Below the pieces are notes generated by a model, which worked only from the letters and a program-made list of their open reading frames with translations, did not search any database and was not told the origin of the DNA. The translations under genes and the position numbers were made by a program. Shown piece by piece: positions 48,351 through 61,130 of a stretch of 64,000 bases of DNA. This stretch comes from Narthecium ossifragum (taxonomy: Eukaryota; Streptophyta; Magnoliopsida; Dioscoreales; Nartheciaceae), in NCBI GenBank assembly GCA_963920575.1, contig OY986969.1, forward strand, positions 1,312,001 through 1,376,000, written 5' to 3'. Position 1 is the stretch's first letter. Every line of letters begins with the position of its first letter.

Positions 48351-48660
48351 TAGTTACTTCTCATAATTGTAGTTACTTTTCTATAATTTGTAGTTACTAT
48401 CGCAGAAAAAAGATAGGACAACTGGGAAGTAACTACCAATATTTGTAGTTACTTCCTATAATTGTAGTTAGTTTTCCATAATTTGTAGTTACTATCCCAG
48501 AAAAAGGTAGGAAAACTGGGAAGTAACTACCAATATTTGTAGTTACTTCCCATAATTGTAGTTAGTTTTCCATAATTTGTAGTTACTATCCCAGAAAAAG
48601 GTAGGAAAACTGGGAAGTAACTACCAATATTTGTAATTACTTCCCATAAATTGGTAATTA
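48351..48660. repeat. 94-bp tandem repeats, each with a hairpin
   Basis: The phrase CTGGGAAGTAACTACCAATA starts at 48422, 48516 and 48610, a period of 94 bp. The first copy runs out of the gap and the last decays. Each unit has GGGAAGTAACTAC (or 12 bp of it), 8 nt, then GTAGTTACTTCCC, a perfect inverted repeat. Confidence 0.9.
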
Positions 48661-49302
48661 CTTCCAAATATTTGGTAATCACTTTCATTATTTTGTAGTC
48701 ACATCCCAATATTTGGTAATCACTTCCCAATATTTAGTAATTACTTTAAAAAAAATTCCGCAAAAAATTCCTATATTCCATTAATTTTCCCTACTTTTAT
48801 GCCATTTTTCCATTTTTTTCGCATATTTTCCTATTTCCCATTAATTTTTTCTACTTTTCAGTAATTTCCGTTTTTACTGTTAATGCCTGCTCCCAAAAAA
48901 ATTCCAATTTTTTTTTTATATTTTCCGGTATTTTTTTATACTTTTCTACCATTTTTTCTCATTTTTCCGGCAATTTCCCTATTTTCTGGTATTTTCCATC
49001 TATTTTCCAGTATTTTCGTTTTCCCTATTAATGCCCCCAATAATGCATGCATCCAGCCATAAAGTGGATGCATTCATGCCTTCCATGTATTGGGAATAGG
49101 TGTATATATTCCCAACCACTCCATTTAATGCCAACCACCTAATTCAAAACTATTCATCCATCTCTCATTTAAAAAAAAAACATAAAGGGTATTCTAGAGA
49201 TAAAAAAGTACAGCTGTCCAAAAGGGGACTAAATGACTTAAAATCTTTCAAGGAGACTATACAGCAAATAAAGTCTCCAAAAGAGACTAAACACCAATTT
49301 TC

Positions 49303-50359
49303 CGTAATATTTTATTTCTAACTTCAACGTAATCTATGTGAAATTAAGAAAGTATTTTATTTTTATTTTAGGCTAATATCATATTGTATTTTTAATTTTG
49401 CTTTAAAATACTTATTGTGTGGTTCTCAATGATAAAAAAGATATCAATATTATTTAATTCTTCACATATATATATACAACTCAATGATAGTTTCGACGTT
49501 TTACCTTTAAAAACTACAATTTCTATCCTTATTTCACATTTTTACATCCGAATACTATTTTTTATTCCAAACAATCATTATAAATTTATTTTAAAATATG
49601 AAACCCAAAATTGGTTATGGGAATGGTGCAACCAATCCTGTAATTGATCGCATCAAATCCGAAATTGAAATCAAACAACTTTATTTCAGCGGATGGAATA
49701 TTCAGCGATTGGGATAAAACTCGAAATAAGTCAATGTGAATATATGTATTTTAATATTAGTAGTCCGAAATTGGAATTTATTAATTATATGCATTATAAT
49801 ATTATTAAGTATGAAAGTCAAGGTGAATATTATATACATTATAATATTATTAAGGGGGTATTAGGCCATAACCCCAAATCTAGCCCCCTCGTTCTCCACA
49901 ACCCCATGCATCTTGTTAAATAATAAACCAGCTAATACATTGTAGTGGGGTTTTCACTTTAAAAACATGGTTGATGGGGTTTTTAGCAATAAGAGGGACT
50001 AAATTGGCGTTATCACCAATTAACTATAGTATTAATTAAATCCCCATTATATCCAATACAAAGGCCTATTTGGAATTTATTTTCCAAACCTCACTACTCC
50101 ATATTACTATTCCATGTTTTTTTATTCAAACACCATCTTCTTCTTCCAAACAATCATTACTGATGTAACCCTATTTTTCACTAATTCACTGCTTATCTTA
50201 CGTATTAATTCTTGAAATCTCTAAACCCAGTATAGCCTATCCCGCAATCAAAAGGATTCCGGAGTCGGGTTCATATAGGATCCGACCCATTAATAAACAC
50301 GGATCATCTTCATCTCCAAAACTCCGCGTCCTAGACTCCGGCCTCCGCGCACTTTAGCT
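49303..50359. other. AT-rich intergenic, PPR gene 5' flank
   Basis: No gene recognised. 50280-50359 is probably 5' UTR or promoter of the PPR gene. Confidence 0.5.
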
Positions 50360-52289
50360 ATGCCAGGCGCACGGCTCTGGTTATCCACCGGCACCCTACA
50401 CCCGCCTCTCCCCTCCTCCTTCCTAGGCTTCGGGTCCCGATGGTTCCAAGGCGACGCCTCTCCTTCTCTAGGGTTAGGGTTTCAAGGGCCGGGAGCTTCT
50501 CAATCGCCGCCCAAGCCCACCCCACCGCCTCTCCTCCCCTTTCACGACGCCGACACTCTCGCCCGCCTCCTGATCTCCCACCACAACCCCTTCCACGCCA
50601 TGGAATCCCCTCTCCAGCTCGCCGGGGTGTCCCTCTCCCACCACCTCGTCCTCCAGACCCTCCTCCGCCTCCGCCACGCCTCCAAGCCCGCCCTCGCCTT
50701 CTTCGTCTGGGCCCGGGACCACGCCGCCCACTCGCACGACGCCGCCGCCTACGACCTCATCGTCGATATCCTGGGCAGGGTCCGCCAGTTTGACGTGGCG
50801 TGGCAACTGATCATAGAGATGGACCAACGAGGAGCGGCGCCGTCGCCGAGGACCTTCGCCGTCTTGATTAGAAGGTACATCGCCGCTGGGTTCACCAGGC
50901 AGGCGATCAGGGCGTTCGACGATATGGAGGCGTTTATAGGGAGGGAGGCCAATGCTGAGGATTTCAAGATGCTGCTTGACACCCTCTGCAAGTATGGTTA
51001 TCCAAAGGTCCGATTTTTATGCTTGTTTTGGATATTTTCATAGCCCAAAAAGTTTTCTTCTGGATTTGTTTGTTGCCCTTTTGATCATAGGATGCTTGGA
51101 TTTTGTCCCCAAAAACAATCGGATGAATGAACTAGCATAGAAACATTCCATACTAGGCTTGGCAGTTCTTGTTCATAAGGTGTTTGGATTCTGTTTCCTC
51201 AAGGCTGATGTGCATTTCATTGAGATAATTAGGGATTTAGATTGTGAGAGTAGATTTTCTAGGAAAAAAATGTGAAATTTGAAGATGAACACAGATTTGA
51301 AATGTCCACACTGATTCTTCTAGGTTGCAACAGAGATCTTCAACAAGAGAAAGTCTACATTCGAGCCAGACGAGAAGGCGTATACAATCTTGATCTATGG
51401 ATGGTGTAAGGTAAACCATCTGGAAATGGCTCAGAAATTTCTGAAAGAGTTGATCGATCGAGGTTTAGAGCCCAATGCGGTCACCTACAATGTCTTGTTG
51501 AATGGCATTTGCCGGTGGGCAAGCTTGCACCCGGATAACCGGTTTGACAGGACGATCCGTGCTGCCGATGATCTCATGAACGAGATGCGTGCAAGAGGGA
51601 TTGAGCCTGATGTCATCAGCTACTCCATCGTCCTTCATGTCTACAGCCGAGCTCATAAGCCGGAGCTGACAATGTGCATGCTCCGATCAATGAAAGAGAG
51701 AGGAATCAGTCCGACGGTGGCTACATACACTTCGGCGATCAAGTGCCTCGCTTCATGCGGGAGACTAGAGGATGCCGAGGTTTTGCTTGATGAGATGGAA
51801 AGCCAGGGCACATGCCCGTCCCCGGCGACATACAACTGCTTCTTGAAGGAGTACCACGGGAGGAAAGATGCCAGTGGCGCGATGAAGCTGTACAAGAAGA
51901 TGATGGAGCCAGGTTCGCCTGCGAAGCCAGATATGCATACCTACAACATAATGCTGAGGATGCTGTTGAAGGCCAATAAGATGGGGTTGGTGAGGGAAGT
52001 GTGGGGTGGGATGGTGGAGAGCGGCGCTGGGCCGGATCTTGACTCCTATACAATGGTGATTCATGGTCTCTGCGAGAAACAGAGGTGGAAGGAGGCATGT
52101 CAGGTGTTCATGGAGATGATTGAGAAGGGGTTTCTTCCCCAGAAGGTGACTTTCGAAATGCTGTATAAGGGTTTGATTCAGTCTGATATGCTTAGGACTT
52201 GGAGGAGACTGAAGAACAAGGTGGAGGAAGAGTCCTTGAAGTTTGGGGCGGAGTTCCAACAATATCATCTGAAGCCTTACAAGAGGTAG
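50360..52289 (+). CDS. P-class pentatricopeptide repeat protein
   Basis: Two exons, 50360-51007 and 51324-52289, phase-0 GT-AG intron of 316 bp, total 537 residues. The first 90 residues are Pro/Ser/Arg-rich, fitting an organelle-targeting peptide with RNA-binding work in mitochondrion or plastid, as usual for the family. PPR motifs follow from about residue 130: YDLIVDILGRVRQFDVAWQLI, AYTILIYGWCKVNHLEMAQKF, TYNVLLNGIC, SYSIVLHVYSRAHKPELTMCM, TYTSAIKCLASCGRLEDAEVL, TYNCFLKEYHGRKDASGAMKL, TYNIMLRMLLKANKMGLVREV, SYTMVIHGLCEKQRWKEACQV. Motifs are about 35 residues long with no E or DYW domain, so P class, more likely RNA stabilisation or translation than editing. The exact orthologue is not identified. 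GC-rich first exon, as often in monocots. Confidence 0.85.
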
Positions 52290-52793
52290 AGACTACTAGA
52301 GAGTCATCATCAATCAATCAGTCAGCTTTCGGAGAGAGGTCGCTCAAACCTGGGGTTTTGAGGTCATCTCGCTCCTATTAGCAATACAAAAGTTGAACAC
52401 GAGTCATTGCTCGTGTGCGGCTATGATATATGCACATTATTATGTGATATTATTAATTAAGGTAAGCATAATTTTATTATCAATAATTGCTTATGTTAGG
52501 GTTTTTTATCCAGATATGTATTTAAGTTATCCATCTAGAATCCACTTTCAGATCCATGGGAGTTTGGATTAAAAGATTTTGGAAACTCTTGTGGCCCATG
52601 TGGGCCCCCCACTTACGCTTGTATGGGTGAAGTCCAAGTTTAATCGGACTCATAATAAAGCCTATTTGCATGGTTTCTGGAACGATCGGAAAGATCTCCA
52701 TGCCTTCCTTCCCGAACCCACTCGAACTTTCCGGATATATCCAAACCCCCCCGTCTTCGAGAACTCTCCGTCGTCCTCCCTCGTCCTTTCGGA

Positions 52794-52803
52794 TATATAT
52801 ATA
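52794..52803 (+). promoter_or_regulatory. TATA box of BAG-family gene
   Basis: TATATATATA 67 bp upstream of the ATG at 52870, a typical position for a plant core promoter with a short leader. Confidence 0.6.
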
Positions 52804-52869
52804 CACCACGCTCACAGCCTTGCCTGATTCACATCTCTTCGCATACGAGAAAGAAAGAGAAAGAGAGAT

Positions 52870-53826
52870 ATGGAGGATACCTTCTTTAGGAACCCATGGA
52901 ACCCCGTCCACCACGCCCAATACCAGCCCCAGCGACCCTCCTCCTTACGGGCGAAGACGACGACGCCGTGGTCTTCGTCGAAGCCGAGGGTGGTCTCCGT
53001 CCCCGTCCAGTTCGTCGGCTCTGAGAAGGAGGTAGCAGCGGGAATGCCGGCCGCGAAGCCCTCCGGGCCAACGGAGGCGGAGATGGCGGAAGCGGCGGCC
53101 GTTAGGGTTCAGAGAGTCGTGAGGGGGTTTCTGGTGAGGAAGAACGTGAACCTGGTTCGCAAGGTGTCGGCTGAGGTGGATGAGATTGAGATGAGGATGA
53201 TGACGGCGGAGGAGGTGTTGAGGCGCGATGAGAAGGAGAGGCTTAGGGTGAGTGAGATGCTGATGGCTTCCTTGCTTAGGCTGGACTCGGCGAGGGGGGT
53301 TCGGGATTTCAGGAAGAAGGTGATTCGAAGGGTGATCATGCTCCAGGAGAAGCTCGACTCTATAGTTTCATCAATCGCCGCTGATTCAAGCCAGGATCAA
53401 GCCCTAGAAGCTCCGGAGCTACCGGAAATTCCCGGAGACGAATCAATCCTCGCGCCTAATTCTAAGGACGACATCGAGGATGAACCCGTGGAGGAAACCC
53501 TAATATCAAGAAGCGATGAAGAGCAACCGAACGTACCTGCAACCCGGGAGATCTCTGGCGAAGCCACCGGAGAGGAAACCCATCGAGGAGTGGTGGCGGA
53601 GGGGTCCAAGACAGGAGCAGGGGAACAAGGGAAGGAGTTGCTGGAGAAGTTGGTGACGGAGAACCGGAGGCTGCAGGCTATCGTAGGGGAGCTCTGCGAG
53701 CGCAGCGAACAGCAGTGCTGCCTCATGGGTGCGCTTGCCGCTCGAGTGGAGCGTCTCGAGAAATTCGTCCAGCGGAAGGAGCAGCGCAGGATGGCAAAGA
53801 AGTGCTCCGGCCGCAAACAGCTGTGA
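52870..53826 (+). CDS. BAG-family co-chaperone with IQ motif
   Basis: A single exon of 318 residues. An IQ calmodulin-binding motif lies at about 76-95 (AAAVRVQRVVRGFLVRKNV), directly followed by a BAG domain at about 97-170 (VSAEVDEIEMRMM, RLRVSEMLMASLLRLDSARGVRDFRKKVIRRVIMLQEKLDSIV), the layout of plant BAG5/6/7-type proteins. BAG domains bind the Hsp70 ATPase domain and promote nucleotide exchange. The IQ motif links this to calcium/calmodulin. After an acidic, disordered stretch (about 175-255), the C-terminus has a coiled coil (LLEKLVTENRRLQAIVGELCE...ALAARVERLEKFVQ). Start chosen at the first ATG after the TATA box. Which BAG subgroup is uncertain. Confidence 0.88.
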   Translation: MEDTFFRNPWNPVHHAQYQPQRPSSLRAKTTTPWSSSKPRVVSVPVQFVGSEKEVAAGMPAAKPSGPTEAEMAEAAAVRVQRVVRGFLVRKNVNLVRKVSAEVDEIEMRMMTAEEVLRRDEKERLRVSEMLMASLLRLDSARGVRDFRKKVIRRVIMLQEKLDSIVSSIAADSSQDQALEAPELPEIPGDESILAPNSKDDIEDEPVEETLISRSDEEQPNVPATREISGEATGEETHRGVVAEGSKTGAGEQGKELLEKLVTENRRLQAIVGELCERSEQQCCLMGALAARVERLEKFVQRKEQRRMAKKCSGRKQL

Positions 53827-54108
53827 TTGATAGCAAGGTTCTCTAATGTTTTGTTTTACTGGTATCATTTGAGTGAATGTTGATGACCACTAAATGTTAC
53901 ATAAATCAAAGTATTCCTTTTCTTCAATTCACTTTCTTCATAATTTGAGTAAATTTGCTTGACTTATCCTATGGTGAATTCAATAGGTAGAAGTTAATCA
54001 CAACACACTACGTAAATTTGCTTGACTCATCCTATGGTATAAGAAGAGCAACATTTGTGTAGTGATGTGCAGCGTGTGCTTTGTAAGTTCAGAAGATTGG
54101 AGATAAAA
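53827..54108. other. Convergent 3' intergenic between BAG and ARP2 genes
   Basis: The 3' ends of the plus-strand BAG gene and minus-strand ARP2 gene are about 280 bp apart, so their 3' UTRs may nearly meet. Confidence 0.6.
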
Positions 54109-57100
54109 TCACATTTGCCCACACTTCCTTAAGCATGCGACTCCCTCTTCCATGTAATCCTGTCTAGTCATCCAGAACTCTGGGGCATCCTGCTCACAAG
54201 CAATGAGACTTGTCACTGGAGTCATGATCAGGGGATGATGATAAGGGGAGATGAGAGGAGTACCTTCATGATGCCTGCGAGAACTGCACCTCCGAGATAA
54301 ACCATGTGCTTTCTTCTTGGAGGATCCTCTATTCTCAGGCGTAGCTTCTGTTATAGGATCAGAGAGAATTGATGTGACTAAATCAAAAGGCTGTAAACTT
54401 TTGAATGAATGGTGAAGTTTTGAGGATATGACATCAGATGAGCACACCCTAGGTAGAAAGAGGACTAACGCATAACCTAAGAACTACTGTGTTTGGAGGG
54501 TGAATTTTGGAGATAGGTGTTGAGGATGGATTAATACCTTTAGTCCATCTTTGTTTCCCTTCAGGACGACGTCAAGGTAACGATCAAGAATTTCTTTCTC
54601 CAAGCTGCCAAAAGAGAATATAACATGAAAGCTTCTGTCATGTCGTGTAAAAAGAACTCGAAAATTTCCTCCTATCAATAACACTCTTAACAAAACAATC
54701 ACAACTTTGGACGAAAGATATTTGTTGTATACACCTTGACTAGACATATGACAATTATGCTCCATGCCTTAAAAGAATTGGTATGTTATATCAAACTTGT
54801 ACAAGAAATGTTCAATAAAACTCCTCATGAAATCAGAGTTCTCTACCATCCCACTGATACATTTGTCTCCTACAAACCTTTTCTATGAAATGACATAAGA
54901 AACATCGTTTATTACAAAATGGGTACTAAGGCATATGGGTTTAAGGAAAGGGGGGTGCAAACCATCAGCATTGCCTGAGGGTCTAATGCATGTCTCTATA
55001 TTCCTTGATGTGATGTTGTGGCTTTCTATCATGGGTTGCATATGGCTACTACTTGACATTTGTCTTCCTGTCGCCTTCTGGGGACTACTGAATACTACGA
55101 CGGAAGCCAAAGGCAAGAGAAGGGTGAACTACAGAAATGGCAGCAAAAACAATAAAAAACAGTGACAATGGCTGTGGCAATTCCGTTTACGCCCATATTA
55201 AAAGTTTTTTAATTTAGTAAAAGGATAGCAAGATTAAGCAAAAATCTCAAAAACATAGCAGACTGCGAATAAAATGAAATATGCTTTAGGAAAACAGGAA
55301 GTACCCAGAGGTCATTGGACATACCGACTAGGCAATCCAGGATACATGGTACTCCCACCACTAAGAACAATATGTTGGTAGAGCTGCCAGTTTAAAGCAA
55401 CTAACAAGTAAGAATTTTGTAAACAGCACCATGCAGTAGAATGCAGCTTGTATTACCAAAAAATCATTGATACTACTGTCAGAGAGATCCTAAAAGTCAC
55501 CACATACTACTATCTTGAAGCATAAGTAATTAGATCGCAGTGTCGTGCAGAGAGACATGGAAAGAGAATTAAAGAATTCCTCATGCAATAGTATCATATC
55601 AAGTACGTTCTTAAAAGAACCCTCCCATCAATTTAACCCAAAAAGAAACACTTGTCTCTCTTAATACCAAAAGAATGATTAGCCACTGACAACTGCATGA
55701 ACTGCAATATCAGGCATCTCATGCATATCCAGAAAGAATCCTACCACCTATTTGACCTGAAAAAGAACTACTGTGTCCATTCAATGCTAAAAGATTGATT
55801 AGCCGCCAACAAGCACATGAATTGCAGCTACGACAAATTACCACAACAGCCATAGATATCAGAGTAATGGGAAGCAGGCCTGCAGCTTCAGGAAAAGTGA
55901 CTAAGCTTTGGGAGTTGAGAGGTTCTATTCTCTGATTCTCTGCACCCAGTTAATTGGGAACAGAATGACTCTGATTCACTGATATATGCTGATAGTAGTG
56001 AAATCAAGCTTTTCATTAATACTACACAGATATGAAAGCAGACTACTCAAATAGTGACCACTAAGAATGAAGCGAGATGAATAAAATGAGTATGCCCAAA
56101 TAAACCAAATCAAATGTACAAGCTGACCGACTAAAGCAAGCAAAAAAAGTTGTAAGAATTTGATGCATATGATGGAAAATCAAGTATTACCATCATCCGG
56201 TTGTCAATGTCCATTTCCTGAATGCAGCGAAAAGCCATATCGGCCATGCCATCTCCTTCAACATCTATAAGTTCCTGCAACAAATAGAGCAACTTAAATA
56301 CCAGAGTAAAGTGAAGCGAGAGTTCATGTGAAAAAAGAGCAACTTAAATACCGGAGTAAAGAGAGCTTCCGGGGCCTGGAATCGCTCAGTACCAACTTTG
56401 ATAACTCTTCCATCTGGCAGCTGATTAGACAAACTTAGAACTAACAGTAAAAAAGAAAGAAAAAAAGGAAATGATGGTAGAAGTTACGGGATGAAGGATA
56501 AAATTACAACAGAAACATAGATTGTATGCCTTATGTTGGCACATAGAAGTTGACAACATTATAGAGGTCCAGGAAAGCATAGATATTCACGAACTATGTT
56601 TCTTTAACCATGAGGACGATAATATTCAGTTCATGACTAAAAGCACAGACTCTATTTCTCCTGCATTCCTAATCGATTCACTTTTACTCACTAGTTGACC
56701 GATTGACTATTCAAATAAAAACAATCCTTGTCAATGGGTTTTTGTAGTTACCATAATTCTAGCTTCTACGTAACAATAGACAGGCAACCTGCAAACTTGA
56801 CAGAAATATAGAATAAATGATTCCAGACCAAACCAACAATACTATACGAGGATATTCAGATCCAATGCAAACTGTGTCTGCGTCTATGTGAAGAGGTAGC
56901 TTTGAGACAACGAAGAAAAGATACATAGACAAAATTAATTTGTGGTGCATTTCTAACATCTCGAACAATGCGCATAAGTAACTCACTAGTTAAACAATCA
57001 TTCCCCCAGTCTCTGACATTTGTGTGTACAATAGGGTTTTTAAACATGAAGGAAACTGCAACGAGACAATTGACTTACAGTATAATTCTTGACAAGGATT

Positions 57101-59662
57101 GTAGTCTCTAGTCCTAATTGATATTCACGTTTATAGTCATAGCTGCGAAGTATAAAGTCAGGGCTTAGAAATAGACATTTATATTTGATTCATGAAATTA
57201 CCAACATTTAGCGGCACCACATCACCTGATGTAACAGAGACTCTCTTTTATTTTCCTTACAGTCTCAAAGTCTGCACTCTTGTTCATCAGATACCTGAAC
57301 ATGACCAGGAAATTTCCAACTTACGTAACTAAAAGTATAAAACTATTACTTGAATGCCACAGATCTAGAAATGTTACCCTCTCCGCGAAAGCAGATCCAC
57401 AAGATAAGATGTGATGTGCCTGCCTGCTACATTCATTCGCTTTGTAAGATGTGGAAATGAGTAGCCATCAACAACAGGAACCTATACAAAAATTCAATGA
57501 ATATGTGCATTATGTCATTCAGTAGCTCAAAAAATCAGGCAAGGATCTATATTCTAGATGTCCAAATAGAGGCATTTATAACATTTTACACCTATCTTGT
57601 CATAAAGTATTGAATCCAGAGACCAATCAGAAGCAATAACCTATAAGAAGTTGCATAATTTAGAAGCATCATACCACGTGAGTGACACCATCTCCAGAGT
57701 CAATAACAAGCCCAGTAAGTAAACCTGTCAAGCATTACATGCTGTAAGCTTTATGAATGACAATTAATTGCACACAACTACCGAGAGAACTAATAAGAAG
57801 GGCCAATTATCCAAAATAGAGGAATTCCGGCCAGTTCCATCATTACTTCCATAGCTTGAGAAGCTTAACTTCATATCAATGCTAATACTTAAAATCTCTT
57901 CTCATGCACCTTGAGCATACAGCGTTAGGACTGCTTGGATTTGAACGAAAACCCCAGCAAAATTATACTTCTCGAACATGGTCTCTATCTGTTATCCATC
58001 AATTTTTACTTGGAGTGAGTAGAAGTGATACAACAAGAAGCCAGATGATATGTTCGATGCTCAGAACAGAAATAAGATCTGATAGCATGAAGTATCAAAT
58101 ACAGCGAGGAAGAGTACCGACCATTTTTTCACGGTTCTTTGAAGGATTGAGAGGCGGATCTGTGAGTAAAATCTTACATTCTGCTGGATCTATCTGGAAC
58201 AACAAGGAAATATGTCGCATTGTCATCCCTAACAACATTTCATGGACTAGAGAACTGATAAATAGAGAAAAGAAGCGTAAAAGAAGCCTTCAACCAGCCT
58301 CGCCAGGAGCATTAGAATGAACAAAATATCTAAAAAAAACAGACTAATGTCTCACTTGGAAGAAGTACCTTTAGTTCGTTATAAAAAGCATGGTCCCAGA
58401 CATGACCTATATCTTCCCAGTTCTGCACAATCCCGTTGTTAACAGGATAAGATATCTCTAATTGGTGACGCAAGTCTGCGCAAGACGCTCCCACGACAAT
58501 TTCCTAGTGAACGAAAAGGGAAAGCAATTAACATTGTGACAATATGAGTACATAAGAAATATGACAGCAGAGAAGATGTACAAAGTCTTCCCAGATACTT
58601 CACTGTTTTCATTGCATCTCAAAAGAAACAATTGACGCATAAATTGTGAGCTTGACAACGCTATTAAGACGATGATACTAGATAGACAAACCTTTAGTTC
58701 TTGTTCTGTGAGTGATTCTTTATAACGAAGCATCGGCCTTCCAACCACGCAGGGAAATACAGATGAGGGAAAATTCTCACCAGCAAAGCCGCATTTCACA
58801 TACTGCATGGAGCCAATAACTCTTTGATTAGCCCATTGACTGTTTCCAATGTACTCAGAGTTGCATAAGCAAGGTGATTCCAATTTCAATTCTCTTCGAT
58901 AGGACAAGGTCTAACAACAGTTAATACGCTAAAAATAAACAAGAAACGCCCTTAAGTAACATAACAAAGCATATGACATTATGAAATCCCTTGTACCTAG
59001 ATTCTCTTTATGCTAAATATTCATAAGGACGCCATTTCTGGTATAATGTTGGCCTCTGACCTCACATACTAGATTGTGTAATGGGAAACAGACATGATGC
59101 AAGTTTTTTCCAGTTCATAAGAGAATCCTACCATACTTTTCGTCGAATCAAATATTGACGGTCATCAAATAATAAACTCACAGATGATAACCCATTTAAC
59201 TAAAAACAAAACATCACCTATAGGGCCGAAACTCAATTGGAGACCTTCAACTGCTCACGACGCTCATGAGCACTCACATCATCAACTAACCCTATAATTC
59301 GAGCTAAGACAAGTCTCTGCTCTCCACACAAGATCCCGAATCCACATTCTAGATCCGTATTAACAGCAAAGTCTAAAAAACCCCAAGAATCCATACAGGA
59401 AAGCATTGTTATCAGTCAAATTTAGTGTTCCTGCAAATATCCTTGTAGATTGCGACAAAATTGAGAAGAATCCTAGAACAAGGGGCTGCGGACTCTCCAT
59501 TCGAATCCAAGCAGCATTTGAACTCAAAAGGTATTGAGATCACTATAATATCAACAGCAATTAGATTGATCCTAGAAGGGATTGACTGTCTAGGAGAAAC
59601 ATATGCCTCTGGATAGTTACCCCGGTGCCATTGTCGCAGACCACCACCTTGTTGTTCTCCAT
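54109..59662 (-). CDS. ARP2: Actin-related protein 2, complete, 15 exons
   Basis: All exons could be placed with GT-AG sites and frame kept: 59662-59621, 58802-58692, 58503-58369, 58193-58122, 57988-57910, 57724-57675, 57481-57378, 57294-57226, 57142-57079, 56420-56352, 56274-56191, 55383-55325, 54604-54538, 54347-54264, 54189-54109. They sum to 1170 nt, 389 residues plus TGA, the length known for plant ARP2. Diagnostic reading: [80 protein letters not shown]2 is a nucleating subunit of the ARP2/3 complex that branches actin filaments in trichomes and pavement cells. Nucleotide-pocket motifs are intact. The exon at 57226 reads KIKESLCYI where REIKEKLCYI is usual, a mild change. Confidence 0.96.
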
Positions 59663-60380
59663 CTCTCCTCTCCCTCTCTCCCTCTCCCCCCCTCTCTCGC
59701 GAGCGGCGACTAAAAGCACCCAAAACCCACCAGGCACGTTATCGGATCCGGATCTGGAGTAGCGTACGAAACGGGTTTCATGTCATCGAACTCTATTGGC
59801 TCGATCTATCGTTCGCTCACACCGAGATCGAGTTGGCATACTTATCCCGAGGCAAACTGTGACCTAATAGGCTAATTATAGGGGGGGTTTATGTTATTTA
59901 TATAATCTATAGTGATGATGGAACGCTCCAACTGGCTGCTTAAAAATTTGGTAGAAAAGCTTGTGAACAAAGCAACGGTTGGTGGATCAAGGTTAGACAC
60001 CCATCGAAAGGTGGATTCAAATGGTCATATTTAGCCCTCGTTTGATATCTTAATGTGCTTTTTATGACTGTGATGAGATGCGGTATGACAACAGCTGAAA
60101 AACTATTTGACATGACACATCAATAACTATGGTATAAAAATATCTTCGTGTAATTTATTATTTGAATATGTGTTTATTTTCAAATATATAAAGGAAAATA
60201 TTAATTTATTATTTAATTTTTGTTTGTTACGTTGTGACCAAGATTTGATCAAATGAAAACACTTATAAACTACTCTGTCTCTGAGACAGTTTTGGTGTGG
60301 TTTTCACCCGACCGTTATTATTTTCAAATGATATTTTTATGAATGCGGTTGCTTTGGGTTCAAAAAATATGCGTTTGAGC
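59663..60380. other. ARP2 5' flank and intergenic
   Basis: 59663-59760 is CT/GA-rich and is likely the ARP2 leader. The rest is AT-rich with no recognised gene. Confidence 0.5.
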
Positions 60381-61122
60381 TAGGGGTGGCAATTCGGGTT
60401 CGCGAGTCGGGTCATACACTGACCCGTTTAACAAAACACCCAACCCAAACCTGACCCGTTTAATAAACGGGTCAGGTTTATAAACCCGAACCCGACCCAA
60501 TTATAAACGGGTCAACCCGACCCGACCTGCCTAACCCATTTATTAAACGGGTTGGGTCGGGTTCGGGTTGACCCGCCACTGCCCAGAGGGAGAGGCGGCG
60601 CTCGGCATCGGCGCCGGCGGCGGGATCTGGCCAAAACTGGCCGTGAAACAGGCAGATCTAGACAAGAAATAGCCAGATTTGGCCCCTTCGTGGTCGAGGA
60701 GGTCGAGGACGGCGCTGTGGTGACCTCGGGCTCGTGGAGGTCGAGAACGGCGACGGGAAGGAGTGGGGGTGGGGAAGAGGGCGACGGGGGGAGGGAGAGG
60801 GCGCCGGGGGTGGGGAAGAGAGGAGTGGAGGTGGGGCTGGTAGTGGGGGAGAGAGGAGTGGAGGAGGAGTGGGCCTGGATAGTGGGGGAGAGAGGAGTGG
60901 AGGAGTGGGCATGGGTAGTAGGCCTAGTAGTCCAGTGGGTACTGCTGGATGCATAAGAAATAAACGGGTTAAATGAGACCGACTCGACCCGTTATTCACG
61001 GGTCATAAACAGATCGACCCGTTTATGACCCGAACCCGATTATACCAAACCCGAACCCGTTTATTTCGGGTAGGGTAGGGTCGGGTCGGGTTCACGGGTT
61101 ACGATCCAAATTGTCACCCCTA
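60381..61122. mobile_element. Non-autonomous hAT element with GC-rich insert
   Basis: 8-bp TSD GTTTGAGC at 60373-60380 and 61123-61130. Ends are TAGGGGTGGCAATTCGGGTT and (reverse complemented) a close variant (...AAATTGTCACCCCTA). Subterminal ACCCGACCCG-type repeats occur at both sides. The middle (about 60585-60955) is GC-rich, with repeated GGAGTGGAGG words, and carries a 134-codon low-complexity frame that I do not believe codes. No transposase. Confidence 0.9.
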
Positions 61123-61130
61123 GTTTGAGC

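Larger units (their letters stand above)
48017..49302. mobile_element. Possible inverted-repeat element with internal gap
   Basis: The left end (ATTGGTTGTTTAGTCTCTT) and right end (AGAGACTAAACACCAAT) are imperfect inverted repeats. Inner copies also pair (CATTTAGTCCCC near 48060 and GGGGACTAAATG near 49225). No TSD was found. The interior holds the assembly gap and 94-bp repeats, then AT-rich low-complexity sequence. The class is unassigned; a MITE-like or Mutator-like element is possible. Confidence 0.5.

Noticed and set aside
60552..60956. 134-codon plus-strand frame
   Set aside because: Lies wholly within the hAT element, glycine-rich from GG-repeats, no domain.
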